NCBI RefSeq assembly: GCF_025148125.1
Contig: NZ_CP102267.1
Coordinates: 4,536,501-4,600,500, forward strand
Direction: 5' to 3'
DNA: 64,000 nt
From: Blautia wexlerae DSM 19850
GTDB taxonomy: Bacteria > Bacillota > Clostridia > Lachnospirales > Lachnospiraceae
Made by a program: the position numbers and the translations under genes. Shown piece by piece: positions 33,651-42,473 of the stretch. How positions within the stretch are numbered: the first letter of the stretch is position 1; the number at the start of each line of letters is the position of its first letter. The notes under the pieces are model-generated. The model did not search any database. It was given only the letters and a program-made list of their open reading frames with translations, and had not been told where the DNA came from.

Positions 33651-35138
33651 TCAACAGCAACATGGATGACGATGTCCATATTCATCCATACAATCCTGTG
33701 CAGGATCTTTCATGCAAAGATGTACAGCTGCTTTTTTGAATGTCATTGGCAGTGCCAGAATATTTGGTTCCTGACCAACATATTTCTTCTTGGCATCTTC
33801 CAGTGCTTCTTCAAATGTAGCTCTTGTTTTTAAGCCCATTCCTCTTGCATAGCCCGGTTCCTCAGCGCCTACGATATAGATTGCACTGGTATTCATTTCT
33901 GCAATATGTCCGCAGGACATCATAGAGAAGCCATGGAATGGATGGAATGCATTCGTATAACGATATTTACGGATATATTCTTCATTCGTAGCAAAATACT
34001 CACCAAGGCGGTTCATATCCGGCAGCGTATTCATATGATCATGCTGGAACAGATCATATAATTCTCTTAAATATGGCCAACGCTCATCATGGAAATAACC
34101 ATTGCATGTAGATGCGCAGATAATTACACAGTTATCACTCATAACTCTCTTGAATCGAAGTACCTGTGCACTTAAAGCCTGCATCATCATGATAGGATTG
34201 GTTCCCATTCCATCACCATAGTGGAATTTCTGCGGCATACCAAATACAAGTACATCATATTTCTTCTCTGCCCAGTGTACATAGGTTCTCTTGTCAGCAA
34301 GCTTCCAGCTGATCGGCATCATTTCCTTTGCATAGCCTGAGTAAATTGCGATCTGTCTGGACTGTGTATCCAGTACAGCATCACAGCAGAAGAAAGGATG
34401 TCCCATTTTTTCTTCCATATGCATACTGATCTCATCAAATTTATTACGCATCAGGCTTCCACCATTAACCGGTGTAAAATCATCTCTGTGCATAACAGAC
34501 GGTACATGATGGCTTGCAATACATTTCCAGTTTGTAATACCAGTTGCACTGTGTTTGTATCCGCCTGAATATCCACCATAAGGATTTCCCTGTACATGAC
34601 CGATAAGAATCGGAATATCACACTCAAAGACATATTTATTCATGTACACCGGATCGCCTCTGTGAGTGGTTCCAAGATCTACCATATGTTCCTGATCTTC
34701 GCTGTCATGACTGATGATCTGTCCTGTATGCCAAAATTCATTAAATAATTCTTCTCCAAAGATAGCCTTTGCATCCGCTTCTGTGCTTCTTGGATGAAGT
34801 CCGTTAGAAATAATGAAAAGAATATCTTTCTTCTCAACACCGGCAGCATATAATTCTTTCAAAATATATTTAATGCTTAACTTTCTGTGGCTGGTAGCCT
34901 GCTCGCCACCTTTTACACGATCCGGAACAACAATAGTAACTGTTTTTCCGGGTCCTGCCAGTTCTGTTAAAGTAGGCATACCGATCGGATGAGCCAGACT
35001 TTCCAGATAAGCAGCCTCTAGCTGATCTTCCGGAATATGATCAGGATCCTTTACAGTTTCTCCCGGAATAAAAATATCAGTATTATCCGGCAATTCAGCA
35101 GACATGGTTCCCTGTCCATACTCAAAATCAAATTTCAT
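33651..35138 (-). CDS. LarA-family nickel-dependent 2-hydroxyacid racemase homologue
   Basis: A 495-residue LarA superfamily (DUF2088) protein. These enzymes use a covalently bound nickel-pincer cofactor to racemise lactate or other 2-hydroxy acids. The N-terminal VPDRVKGG corresponds to the D-x-x-R cofactor region, GLHPRST carries a conserved His, and SGGYKHSATG holds the lysine region that binds the cofactor. The tail ends HRHPCCC, unusual and possibly metal-binding. It is longer than lactate racemase (about 424 residues), so substrate may differ. It is the last gene of the nagB-to-larA group and a LarC-type gene lies upstream. Confidence 0.85.
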   Translation of the reverse strand: MKFDFEYGQGTMSAELPDNTDIFIPGETVKDPDHIPEDQLEAAYLESLAHPIGMPTLTELAGPGKTVTIVVPDRVKGGEQATSHRKLSIKYILKELYAAGVEKKDILFIISNGLHPRSTEADAKAIFGEELFNEFWHTGQIISHDSEDQEHMVDLGTTHRGDPVYMNKYVFECDIPILIGHVQGNPYGGYSGGYKHSATGITNWKCIASHHVPSVMHRDDFTPVNGGSLMRNKFDEISMHMEEKMGHPFFCCDAVLDTQSRQIAIYSGYAKEMMPISWKLADKRTYVHWAEKKYDVLVFGMPQKFHYGDGMGTNPIMMMQALSAQVLRFKRVMSDNCVIICASTCNGYFHDERWPYLRELYDLFQHDHMNTLPDMNRLGEYFATNEEYIRKYRYTNAFHPFHGFSMMSCGHIAEMNTSAIYIVGAEEPGYARGMGLKTRATFEEALEDAKKKYVGQEPNILALPMTFKKAAVHLCMKDPAQDCMDEYGHRHPCCC

Positions 35139-35172
35139 AGTAAATCTCCCTTCATTATACGTACTTAATTTA

Positions 35173-36021
35173 TTATCTGTTATTTACCTTACCCATATAA
35201 AGACGAATAATCTCAAGATATTCCTCCGGATAATATCCAATTTCACCCTGAAATCTTGTCAATGCGATCAATCCACCATCTATCTCATCAATGGACGCAA
35301 GCATTTCTGCATTGTCCTGCTTCAGACCACCACCATATACGATGTCCATACCATTTGTCTTTTCTTTTACAAATTTTGCGATCTTAGTAATATATTCTTT
35401 TCCGGCCGGTGTTTTTCCCGGTCCGATAGACCAGATCGGTTCATATGCGATCACAACCTTTGAAGTGTCTACATCCTTAAGTCCGATCTCAAGCTGTTTT
35501 CCAAGAACTTCCTGCCACTGCTCCTGTTCCTCACTTTTTTCACCGATACAGTAAAGAACTTTCATTCCTCTTGCAATCGCACATTTAATTTCCTGATTCA
35601 GAAGGCGGTTTACAGCACCTGTATCTGTGACACCTGCCTCTGCAAGGATTCCTGCCTTATCATTTCTCTCTTCACAGTGTCCGATTATCGTAGTCTCACA
35701 TCCGGCCGCTGCCATAGCTGAAGCCGGTCTATTTGCAGTAAATGCGCCAAAATTTCCGCCAACTGCAGTATCTGCTCTGAATACACTCTGACAGCCGATC
35801 TGAACAGGACTTCCCTCTGTTTTTGCTGCTGCTGCATTCAGAAGATGTACTTCCGGGAAATACATACCAAATTCCACTTCAGAAGGATCATATGTCTTTA
35901 ATTCTTCCTGTGTATTCTTTACAATACAGGATGCCCAGTCAGCAACCGGAGCCAGACGGTTTACACCTCCGAATTCCACCGGAACATCAAATCTTTTTAA
36001 ATTCAGATAAATGTGTTTCAT
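35173..36021 (-). CDS. Triosephosphate-isomerase-like protein (divergent)
   Basis: A 282-residue TIM-barrel protein of the triosephosphate isomerase family. The catalytic glutamate loop AYEPIWSIGPGKTPAG and the histidine in IIGHCEERN are present. The first strand reads LNLKRFD where true TIMs have GNWKMN, and the length exceeds the usual ~250. It is therefore probably a specialised paralogue acting on a related phosphosugar, as known for EryH in erythritol catabolism. It lies between the LarA-like gene and the TauE-like exporter in a sugar-catabolic operon. Confidence 0.85.
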   Translation of the reverse strand: MKHIYLNLKRFDVPVEFGGVNRLAPVADWASCIVKNTQEELKTYDPSEVEFGMYFPEVHLLNAAAAKTEGSPVQIGCQSVFRADTAVGGNFGAFTANRPASAMAAAGCETTIIGHCEERNDKAGILAEAGVTDTGAVNRLLNQEIKCAIARGMKVLYCIGEKSEEQEQWQEVLGKQLEIGLKDVDTSKVVIAYEPIWSIGPGKTPAGKEYITKIAKFVKEKTNGMDIVYGGGLKQDNAEMLASIDEIDGGLIALTRFQGEIGYYPEEYLEIIRLYMGKVNNR

Positions 36022-36107
36022 AAAATTCTTACCTTTCTTTTGACAAAATTAACAGACAAATAATCATCATACAATGTGCAGTCTGCCTATAGTCTCTGCA
36101 AACAGAT

Positions 36108-36824
36108 TCAGGATAAAAGGAGATAGCTTCCGGCACACATCATAAAAATATATACCACTTTTTTGATCCCTGTCATAGTAAGCCGGCGAAACAAAAACAT
36201 TCCAACTGCTGTTCCAACTGCCGTTCCTGCCAGTGCCGCTCCAACCAAAGGCAGCATAGCTCCTGATACATGACCCTGAAACACATGGATCAGGAAAACA
36301 CTGACCGTATTAATTGTAAAAAACATTTGAAGTGTAGCATTATATTTTTCTTTATCATCTGTCACAGACAAAAAATACGCTACCATCGGTGGACCTCCAA
36401 TATTAAAAAGTCCTCCGCAAAAACCACTGACTGCACCGGCTGCCAATCCGGAAACCAAACCTGCCTTTAAATGAACTTTACTGCTGAAGAAAATAAAATA
36501 AACTGCCAGAACAAGAAGAACTGTTCCCATGATCTTTGACAAAACAGCTTCATCCAGAGCCATCAGCGTATTCACCCCCAGAAGGCTGGTTACCGTAGCC
36601 ATGATCACAGGTGGCAAAAGAAGTTTCCAGTCAATAAATTTCCACAACTTTACTGCAATGTAAATTACCATAAAAAAAGCTGCAATCGCTTCCAGTATGG
36701 AAGCTGTGTAAAAAGGCATAAACATTGGCCAGATGGCCATACAGATAATTGCATAGCCAAATCCACTGCTGCTCTGCACACAACTTCCTGCCAAAGCTAC
36801 CAGTGCTGTTAATATATAGATCAA
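36108..36824 (-). CDS. TauE/SafE-family sulfite/organosulfonate exporter
   Basis: A 238-residue polytopic membrane protein with about seven helices and the duplicated TauE half motif (SSSGFGYAIICMAIWP near the N-terminus; SGFCGGLFNIGGPPMVAYF near residue 150). Family members export sulfite, sulfoacetate or other small anions. It starts at a TTG that overlaps the stop of the aldolase gene, so the two are translationally coupled. A small-anion exporter fused to an aldolase step in one operon is the main hint that the pathway releases an anionic product. Confidence 0.85.
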   Translation of the reverse strand: MIYILTALVALAGSCVQSSSGFGYAIICMAIWPMFMPFYTASILEAIAAFFMVIYIAVKLWKFIDWKLLLPPVIMATVTSLLGVNTLMALDEAVLSKIMGTVLLVLAVYFIFFSSKVHLKAGLVSGLAAGAVSGFCGGLFNIGGPPMVAYFLSVTDDKEKYNATLQMFFTINTVSVFLIHVFQGHVSGAMLPLVGAALAGTAVGTAVGMFLFRRLTMTGIKKVVYIFMMCAGSYLLLS

Positions 36825-37975
36825 AGCCCTTTACGATAGCGTTCTGCCATTTCATCCAGACCAGTCATCTCCACCAGCGGTGCTTTTCCATAAGAACCAA
36901 ATTCTACGATCAGAGTACCGATTGCTTCTTTTACGCCCTTTTCAACAACAGCCATAAGAGCAGCAACATCTTCATCCGGAATAACGCCATACATAACTGT
37001 ATCCATAATAGGAGTCAGGAATGCACGTGGATCAAACTGTTCTTTCTTTGCCTCCAGAAGGCGATATACCTCACCAATCGACTGGCTTTCTCTTTTTTCA
37101 GGATGAGCTGCAAAAAATTCTTTCATATTTCTTGTAACAGCCAGACGGATATCTGTATCTACATTGATCTTTCCAATACCACATGGAATTGCCGCTTTCA
37201 GTTCATCAATAGAAATTCCATAGGCATTCTGGATATTTCCACCCAGAGCATTGATCTCATCTACAATATATCTTGGCACTGTTGAAGATCCATGAGATAC
37301 CAGTACACCAAAAATACCCTCATGCAGCATGCACTCTTTGATGGCAATGGCAATTTCTTTTCTTAATTTAACATTTTTTCCTTTAGAAGCGCCATGCATG
37401 GTTCCATAAGAAATAGCCAATGCATCAACACCTGTTTTCTTAAAGAATTCAATAGCCTTTAAAGGATTGGTATAAGTAGATGTAGCAGAAAATACATGAT
37501 CCTCCACGCCGGCTAAAACTCCCAGTTCACCCTCTACAGAAACACCTCTTTCATGCGCATATTTGACAACTTCACGAGTCAGTTCCACGTTTTCATCAAA
37601 CGGAAGGCTGGAGCCATCAATCATAACAGATGTATAACCGCCTGCAATTGCTGCTTTACAGGAATCAAAATTCTTACCATGATCCAGATGAAGAACAACA
37701 GGAATCGGAGAATTTTCTGCATATTTCTTTACAGCATCTGCGATATTCTTTGCACCGATTTTTTTATCTTCCAGAGTAGCATTCTGAAAATCTGTTCTTC
37801 CACCCATAAATCCATTTGCAAGATCTGCTCCCTGAAGGATTGCTGCAGAACGGAACATTTCATGAACTTCAATTGCTGCTTTTGCCTGTGCTACTGCATT
37901 TACATTAAACGCCCCCTGTGCAAAGTGATATTTATCTACAGTTTCCAGTAATGGTCTTAATGGTATTAATGGCAT
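36821..37975 (-). CDS. Class II ketose-bisphosphate aldolase 1
   Basis: A 384-residue zinc-dependent aldolase of the fructose/tagatose-bisphosphate type. HLDHGKN contains the catalytic Asp and first zinc His; YGTMHG and LVSHGSS provide further zinc and phosphate ligands; INVDTDIR closes the active site. It is about 100 residues longer than GatY-type enzymes because of a C-terminal extension from about residue 290. It could cleave fructose-, tagatose- or another ketose-1,6-bisphosphate. A second, shorter aldolase is at 43594. Confidence 0.88.
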   Translation of the reverse strand: MPLIPLRPLLETVDKYHFAQGAFNVNAVAQAKAAIEVHEMFRSAAILQGADLANGFMGGRTDFQNATLEDKKIGAKNIADAVKKYAENSPIPVVLHLDHGKNFDSCKAAIAGGYTSVMIDGSSLPFDENVELTREVVKYAHERGVSVEGELGVLAGVEDHVFSATSTYTNPLKAIEFFKKTGVDALAISYGTMHGASKGKNVKLRKEIAIAIKECMLHEGIFGVLVSHGSSTVPRYIVDEINALGGNIQNAYGISIDELKAAIPCGIGKINVDTDIRLAVTRNMKEFFAAHPEKRESQSIGEVYRLLEAKKEQFDPRAFLTPIMDTVMYGVIPDEDVAALMAVVEKGVKEAIGTLIVEFGSYGKAPLVEMTGLDEMAERYRKGL

Positions 37976-37988
37976 AATCTTCTCTCCC

Positions 37989-39137
37989 TTATTGTTCTAT
38001 TTTTCTACCTTTTACAAATGTATCAATGACAGAATATTCTTCATCCAGAATAACCACATCCGCATCTTTTCCGGTATCAAGACTTCCAATCCTGTCATAT
38101 ACATCCAGCATCTTAGCCGGATTGCATGTAAGAAGCGGCAGTATCTCTTCAAGAGATCTTCCTGTAAATTTGATCAGATTCTTAAGTGCACATCCTGTTG
38201 TAAGTGTACTTCCCGCTCTGGAATCTCCGTATTTCAGTTTTGCGTCTCCGTCTTTTACGATAACCGGATTAACGCCCAGCATATATTCTCCATCCGGAAG
38301 TCCGGCAGCCATGATAGAATCAGTTATGGCGATTACTTTGTCCAGACCTTTCATTTTCAGAAGAAAACGAACGGTTCCCGGATGCAGATGCCGTCCGTCA
38401 CAGATAGCTTCACAATAGATGTCAGATTCCAGAACAGCCCCCATGATAGCTGGAAAATGCTGATGAAGAAGTTTCATCGCATTAAATGTATGTGTCGCTG
38501 CTACAGCCCCCTCATTAATACATTTCCATGAAGTCTCATAATCTGCGCCTGAATGACCGATAGCAACCTTCATACCAAGATCCGTCATTCCCTTAATTGC
38601 TTCCGGCACTCCTTTTACTTCCGGCGAAACAGTAATATAGCGAATATTACCGTCTGCTGCCTTCTGATATTCTTTCAGAAGCTCCAGATCCGGAGAAATC
38701 AGCAAATGCTCTGGCATTGCTCCTTTATATTCCGGCGCAAGGAATGGTCCCTCAAGATGAATCCCCAGAAGATCTGCACAGTTTTCATGTCCGTTCTTTT
38801 GTGCCTCCTGATGCTTCACAGCTTCATTTATTGTTTTCAACGTCTGTTCTTTCGTATCTGTCAATATGGATGAAAGCCATGACGTAGTTCCCTGAGTTGC
38901 AAAAAAATGTCCGATTTTTTCAAATCCCTGCTGATCAGCCGCATTTACATCTACCCCTGCACCGCCATGAGTATGTACATCTATAAAACCGGGTACTACA
39001 TATTTCCCTTTTGCATCATAGACTTCATCTGCGTTTTCATCTTCAGCAGAACTGATCTTTCCCTCTTTCAGAACAAGATCTTCCTCTGAAAAAGTTCCAT
39101 TCTTATATACTTTTCCATTTATGATCCGAATGCTCAT
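37989..39137 (-). CDS. nagA: N-acetylglucosamine-6-phosphate deacetylase
   Basis: A 382-residue amidohydrolase removing acetate from GlcNAc-6-P (or GalNAc-6-P, as AgaA). The metal site HTHGGAGVDVN, HLEGPFL, GHSGADYE, HTFNAM and the catalytic Asp in AITDSIMAAGLPDGEY are all present. Length is normal. Neighbours nagB and an aldolase gene lie on the same strand with gaps under 40 bp, so it belongs to the same transcript. Confidence 0.93.
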   Translation of the reverse strand: MSIRIINGKVYKNGTFSEEDLVLKEGKISSAEDENADEVYDAKGKYVVPGFIDVHTHGGAGVDVNAADQQGFEKIGHFFATQGTTSWLSSILTDTKEQTLKTINEAVKHQEAQKNGHENCADLLGIHLEGPFLAPEYKGAMPEHLLISPDLELLKEYQKAADGNIRYITVSPEVKGVPEAIKGMTDLGMKVAIGHSGADYETSWKCINEGAVAATHTFNAMKLLHQHFPAIMGAVLESDIYCEAICDGRHLHPGTVRFLLKMKGLDKVIAITDSIMAAGLPDGEYMLGVNPVIVKDGDAKLKYGDSRAGSTLTTGCALKNLIKFTGRSLEEILPLLTCNPAKMLDVYDRIGSLDTGKDADVVILDEEYSVIDTFVKGRKIEQ

Positions 39138-39173
39138 GTTCTTCCTTCTTTCTATTGTCTGTTATCGACTATC

Positions 39174-39995
39174 TCAGTCAAGTGCTGCAACAAATTCTGT
39201 TATCTTCAGGTTAATATCCGGATGTGGAGTAAGAAGAGATACCGGAAAATCAGAAGTTGCTTCCCCATATGCAGCTCTTCGTACTACTGCACGATGCCAG
39301 TTTCTGAAACAGCCAAGGCGGATCTTTCCTGCATGAGAGATCTCATTGATTCCGATGGTAACACAATAATGAGGCATATCTTCCAGTGCTCCGTTGAAAT
39401 CACCGATTGCGTTTGCTGTTCTTGTCTCTTTGGTAATTTCAAGAACACGTGTTTTCTGAGCAAGAAATTCTTCATTTGTAAGGGATGGATCTGCTTCATT
39501 AAATGCTACATGACCATTAATTCCAATTCCACCGAAACAGATATCAACGCCCCCCAGTTTTTCAATCAGTTCAGAAATATATTCCGGATGATTCGGATCC
39601 GGAAATACTCTCTGATCTTCCGGCATTACAAGTTCCAGGCGAACTTTATCATAAACTGTACGCTGCATGAAGCCTCTGAAGCTTAACGGATGATCTTTTG
39701 AGATCCATTGTTTCTCATCATCCAGATATTCATCCATGTTAATAAACCATACATTTTTCAGGCTGATATTCTGCTCATTAACCATATCCACAAAATATGG
39801 ATACTGTCCTACAGGACCTACAGGACAGATAAATACTGTTTTTTCTCCCTTTTCGTTATGTTTTTTGATCTCATCCACCATTTCAACTGCCATAGAATGA
39901 AATACTTCTGCATTGTCTTCCATAACAATTACCGGAAGCTTCGGTCCATTACCCACTAACTCTTCCTTTGTATAGCTATAATAACTATGTCCCAT
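39174..39995 (-). CDS. nagB: Glucosamine-6-phosphate deaminase
   Basis: A 273-residue NagB-family protein converting GlcN-6-P to fructose-6-P and ammonia. FGGIGINGHVAFNEADPS contains the active-site His and the family signature; INMDEYLDD is the N-terminal catalytic Asp region. It is the first gene of the nagB-nagA-aldolase-tauE-TIM-larA group and has a LacI-type operator about 115 bp upstream. NagB paralogues acting on other amino sugars exist, so the exact epimer is not certain. Confidence 0.9.
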   Translation of the reverse strand: MGHSYYSYTKEELVGNGPKLPVIVMEDNAEVFHSMAVEMVDEIKKHNEKGEKTVFICPVGPVGQYPYFVDMVNEQNISLKNVWFINMDEYLDDEKQWISKDHPLSFRGFMQRTVYDKVRLELVMPEDQRVFPDPNHPEYISELIEKLGGVDICFGGIGINGHVAFNEADPSLTNEEFLAQKTRVLEITKETRTANAIGDFNGALEDMPHYCVTIGINEISHAGKIRLGCFRNWHRAVVRRAAYGEATSDFPVSLLTPHPDINLKITEFVAALD

Positions 39996-40109
39996 ATTGC
40001 TTTACTTCCTTTCATTTATTATCCAGCTCGTTACCTTTATTGTTGTATTTATTATAGTAGATAAAATTTTTTTAATCAACGAATTCAATGCAAATTTGCC
40101 TGGAATCTG

Positions 40110-40122
40110 CGCAAACGTTTTC
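40110..40122. promoter_or_regulatory. LacI-family operator candidate upstream of nagB
   Basis: CGCAAACGTTTTC lies at the end of the LarC-type gene, just upstream of nagB. It is identical over 13 bases to the site at 41087. Confidence 0.65.
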
Positions 40123-40985
40123 TAAGAAATAATCATTGCTCTGAGGATTCCGGGACATTCATACTGACGTTTTCCGGCTCCAATCCCTATTTTCTTTATT
40201 TCAAATTCCTCCGGAAGCTTATCTTTCGTTCTTATTGCTGCCACAATAGCAGCACCTGTAGGTGTTACAAGTTCCCCCTCAACAGCTGTCACCTTTATGC
40301 ACAAATGATTTGCGCTTATCACATTCGCAACTGCAGGAACAGGAATTGGTAAAATTCCATGCTGACAGCGGACGGTTCCGCAACCTTCATAAAGTACAGG
40401 TACAACTACATCCGTAATATCCAGATTATCCAGACAAACTGCCACAGACACAATATCTACAATGGAATCAACTGCACCGACTTCATGAAAATGTACCTGC
40501 TCCACAGGCACATCATGTGCCTTGCTCTCTGCTTCTGCAAGAATCTCAAATATTCTCAAAGCAATCTTTTTTGCATTGTCAGTCATTGCACTATGTTCTA
40601 TAATATGTGCAATTTCTTTCACCCCTCTATGTTCATGGTGATGATGACAATGTGCAGATTCTGTCTCATGTGCACATGCATGGTCTGCAATACCATGTTC
40701 ATGTATATGAATCTCAGACTCTCCCGCAGTATTCTCATTATGACCATGCAGATACTTCATATCATGATCATGGTTTTCATGATCTTTATCTAACATAACG
40801 TCAAAATCACAGGCTGCAATTCCGGATTTTACCACTTTGCCGGTTTTTATCTGAAACCCTGATACAGGAAGACTTTGCAGTACCCTATCCAAAACTGCCT
40901 TATCCACCCCCAGATCAAGAAGTGCACCGACGGTCATATCACCACTGATTCCGGAATAGCACTCTAAATACAATGTTTTCCCCAT
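40122..40985 (-). CDS. LarC1-type nickel-pincer cofactor insertion protein (N-terminal part only)
   Basis: A 287-residue protein matching the first part of LarC, which inserts nickel into the pyridinium thioacid cofactor of LarA. The start LYLECYSGISGDM is diagnostic, followed by a histidine-rich stretch (about residues 70-120) that probably stores nickel, then HFHEVGAVDSIVDI and GELVTPTGAA. In L. plantarum the second domain (LarC2) is added by ribosomal frameshifting. Here no LarC2 coding follows the stop; the downstream DNA holds an operator and then nagB. LarB and LarE are not in the window. Confidence 0.85.
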   Translation of the reverse strand: MGKTLYLECYSGISGDMTVGALLDLGVDKAVLDRVLQSLPVSGFQIKTGKVVKSGIAACDFDVMLDKDHENHDHDMKYLHGHNENTAGESEIHIHEHGIADHACAHETESAHCHHHHEHRGVKEIAHIIEHSAMTDNAKKIALRIFEILAEAESKAHDVPVEQVHFHEVGAVDSIVDIVSVAVCLDNLDITDVVVPVLYEGCGTVRCQHGILPIPVPAVANVISANHLCIKVTAVEGELVTPTGAAIVAAIRTKDKLPEEFEIKKIGIGAGKRQYECPGILRAMIIS

Positions 40986-41086
40986 AAATTTAAGCACCTC
41001 CACTTTAGTTCTATGTACTCTATCAAAAATTATATAAGTTTTTATTTTTTTATCAATGACTTTGAGTTGATTTTGCATTCAAAGTA

Positions 41087-41100
41087 CGCAAACGTTTTCC
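41087..41100. promoter_or_regulatory. LacI-family operator candidate upstream of the LarC-type gene
   Basis: CGCAAACGTTTTCC, about 100 bp before the LarC1 start and about 200 bp before the divergent lacI gene, so it may serve both. Confidence 0.65.
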
Positions 41101-41109
41101 TTCTTTTTA

Positions 41110-41139
41110 TTGTTTTTTTTTATAAATTTACTGTATAAT
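41110..41139 (+). promoter_or_regulatory. Promoter of LacI-family gene 1
   Basis: TTGTTT (41110-41115) and TATAAT (41134-41139) are spaced 18 nt. The upstream operator at 41087 overlaps the region just before the -35 box. Confidence 0.5.
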
Positions 41140-41140
41140 T

Positions 41141-41184
41141 AAAGTCGTCCAGAACCCCCGACGGGGTTCTGAACGACTTTTTTA
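41141..41184 (+). terminator. Leader terminator/attenuator before LacI-family gene 1
   Basis: AAAGTCGTCCAGAACCCC pairs with GGGGTTCTGAACGACTTT and is followed by six T. It lies directly after the -10 box, 116 nt before the start codon, with no gene between. Two further small hairpins follow (41184-41204; GTTAGG/CCTAAC at 41223-41252). Confidence 0.7.
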
Positions 41185-41299
41185 AAACAGAGTCCTCTGT
41201 TTTTCACATAGTTTGATATCAAGTTAGGAGCAAAATACCTTTTGACCCTAACATCATAGTTTTAGAAAATAGTTGTATAAAAGATTGCGGGGAGTTATT

Positions 41300-42358
41300 A
41301 TGACATTAAAAGAAATTGCCAGGCAGGCAAATGTCTCTGTTTCGACGGTTTCCAGAGTAATAAACCAGAAAAATACAAAAGCGGCAAGTCCGGAAGTTCA
41401 GGAACGTATATGGGAAATCGTACGCAAAAGCGGTTATACTCCCAATGCAACAGCCCGAAGCCTCAAATTAGGACAAAAAGCTCAGATCCAGAATACAATG
41501 CCCAAATCCATTGCCTGTATTTATGCAAGAAGTAATTCCGCTGTTTCCGATCCATTCTTCTCACAGATTGCAAAAGCGATTGAACAGGAGGCCTTCAAGA
41601 GCAACTATTTTATCCGTCAGTCATTTACAGCCATGGATATCGCAAATCCCGATATGGCACGACAGCTTGCTCAATTTCCTGTAGACGGAATCGTAATTCT
41701 GGGACGATATGAGAAACAGCTGTTACGCTTCTTTACTCAAAATTATAAAAATGTGATTTATACAGGTCTGAATCCAATGGGAACCCAATATGACCAGGTA
41801 GTTTGTGACGGAAGTGATATTTCCTATAGCGCTCTTTCCTATCTTGCAGAGCTCGGACATACGAAAATCGGTTATGTAGGTGAACAGAATAATGAAGTAC
41901 GTTTCAGCGGTTATAAAGATGCACTTGCCAAACTTGGTCTTCCGTTTTTGCAGAAAAATACCAGTAATGTACATCTTTCTGCAGATGGCGGTTACAAAGG
42001 TGCTAATATCCTGATGCACAATAAGGCAGATATTTCTGCAATTTTTTGTGCAAACGATACCACTGCTATCGGAGTCATTCACGCATTAAAAGAAAAAAAT
42101 TTTCGAATACCGGAAGATATTTCTGTTATCAGCGTAGATGATATAGAGACAGCTCAATATCTTTCTCCCATGCTGACCACAGTACATATTCCTCTGGAGG
42201 AACTTGGAAGAATAACTGCAAAAACCCTGATCGACCGTATTAACGGCGGACATCGCCTTCCCATGCGTATCTCTCTTCCATTTTACATTGCCAAAAGAGA
42301 CAGTTGCGGAAAACTTAACAGAAGACGTAAGACTTTTGCAAGTCTTCCTCCTCAGTAA
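41300..42358 (+). CDS. LacI-family transcriptional regulator 1
   Basis: A 352-residue repressor with the LacI helix-turn-helix (MTLKEIARQANVSVSTVSRV), the hinge region and a periplasmic-binding-protein-like sensor domain (IACIYARSN, ISVISVDDIETAQYLSPMLT). The ATG at 41300 has GGGGAG six bases upstream. It is a clear paralogue of the regulator at 51297-52337; the two bracket the sugar cluster and probably recognise the shared AAACGTTT sites. It reads divergently from the LarC/nagB group and ends at a strong terminator. Confidence 0.93.
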   Translation: MTLKEIARQANVSVSTVSRVINQKNTKAASPEVQERIWEIVRKSGYTPNATARSLKLGQKAQIQNTMPKSIACIYARSNSAVSDPFFSQIAKAIEQEAFKSNYFIRQSFTAMDIANPDMARQLAQFPVDGIVILGRYEKQLLRFFTQNYKNVIYTGLNPMGTQYDQVVCDGSDISYSALSYLAELGHTKIGYVGEQNNEVRFSGYKDALAKLGLPFLQKNTSNVHLSADGGYKGANILMHNKADISAIFCANDTTAIGVIHALKEKNFRIPEDISVISVDDIETAQYLSPMLTTVHIPLEELGRITAKTLIDRINGGHRLPMRISLPFYIAKRDSCGKLNRRRKTFASLPPQ

Positions 42359-42360
42359 TA

Positions 42361-42407
42361 GAAAAGACTCCCGGCAGCACTTCTTCCTGCCGGGAGTCTT
42401 TTCTTTT
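42361..42407 (+). terminator. Terminator after LacI-family gene 1
   Basis: GAAAAGACTCCCGGCAG pairs with CTGCCGGGAGTCTTTTC, then TTTTAT. It may also serve the convergent SIS gene. Confidence 0.9.
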
Positions 42408-42412
42408 ATACT

Positions 42413-42456
42413 ATAACTGCTTCGCAGTTTGAATCAGGCGGATATTCGCAATCTGC
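42413..42456. repeat. Dispersed intergenic repeat, copy C
   Basis: ATAACTGCTTCGCAGTTT followed by AATCAGGCGGATATTCGC. The same two words occur at 3190-3254 and 3901-3968, in altered order in copy A. Confidence 0.5.
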
Positions 42457-42473
42457 TCCTCAATTTTCTTAAA

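Noticed and set aside
40019..40121. LarC2 reached by programmed frameshift after LarC1
   Set aside because: The downstream DNA is short, AT-rich and holds an operator and the nagB leader; no LarC2-like coding sequence is present in any frame.
41087..41100. CcpA cre site interpretation of the AAACGTTT motifs
   Set aside because: Not excluded, but the sites are palindromic around CG, cluster at this locus and are bracketed by two paralogous LacI genes, so local LacI control is preferred.
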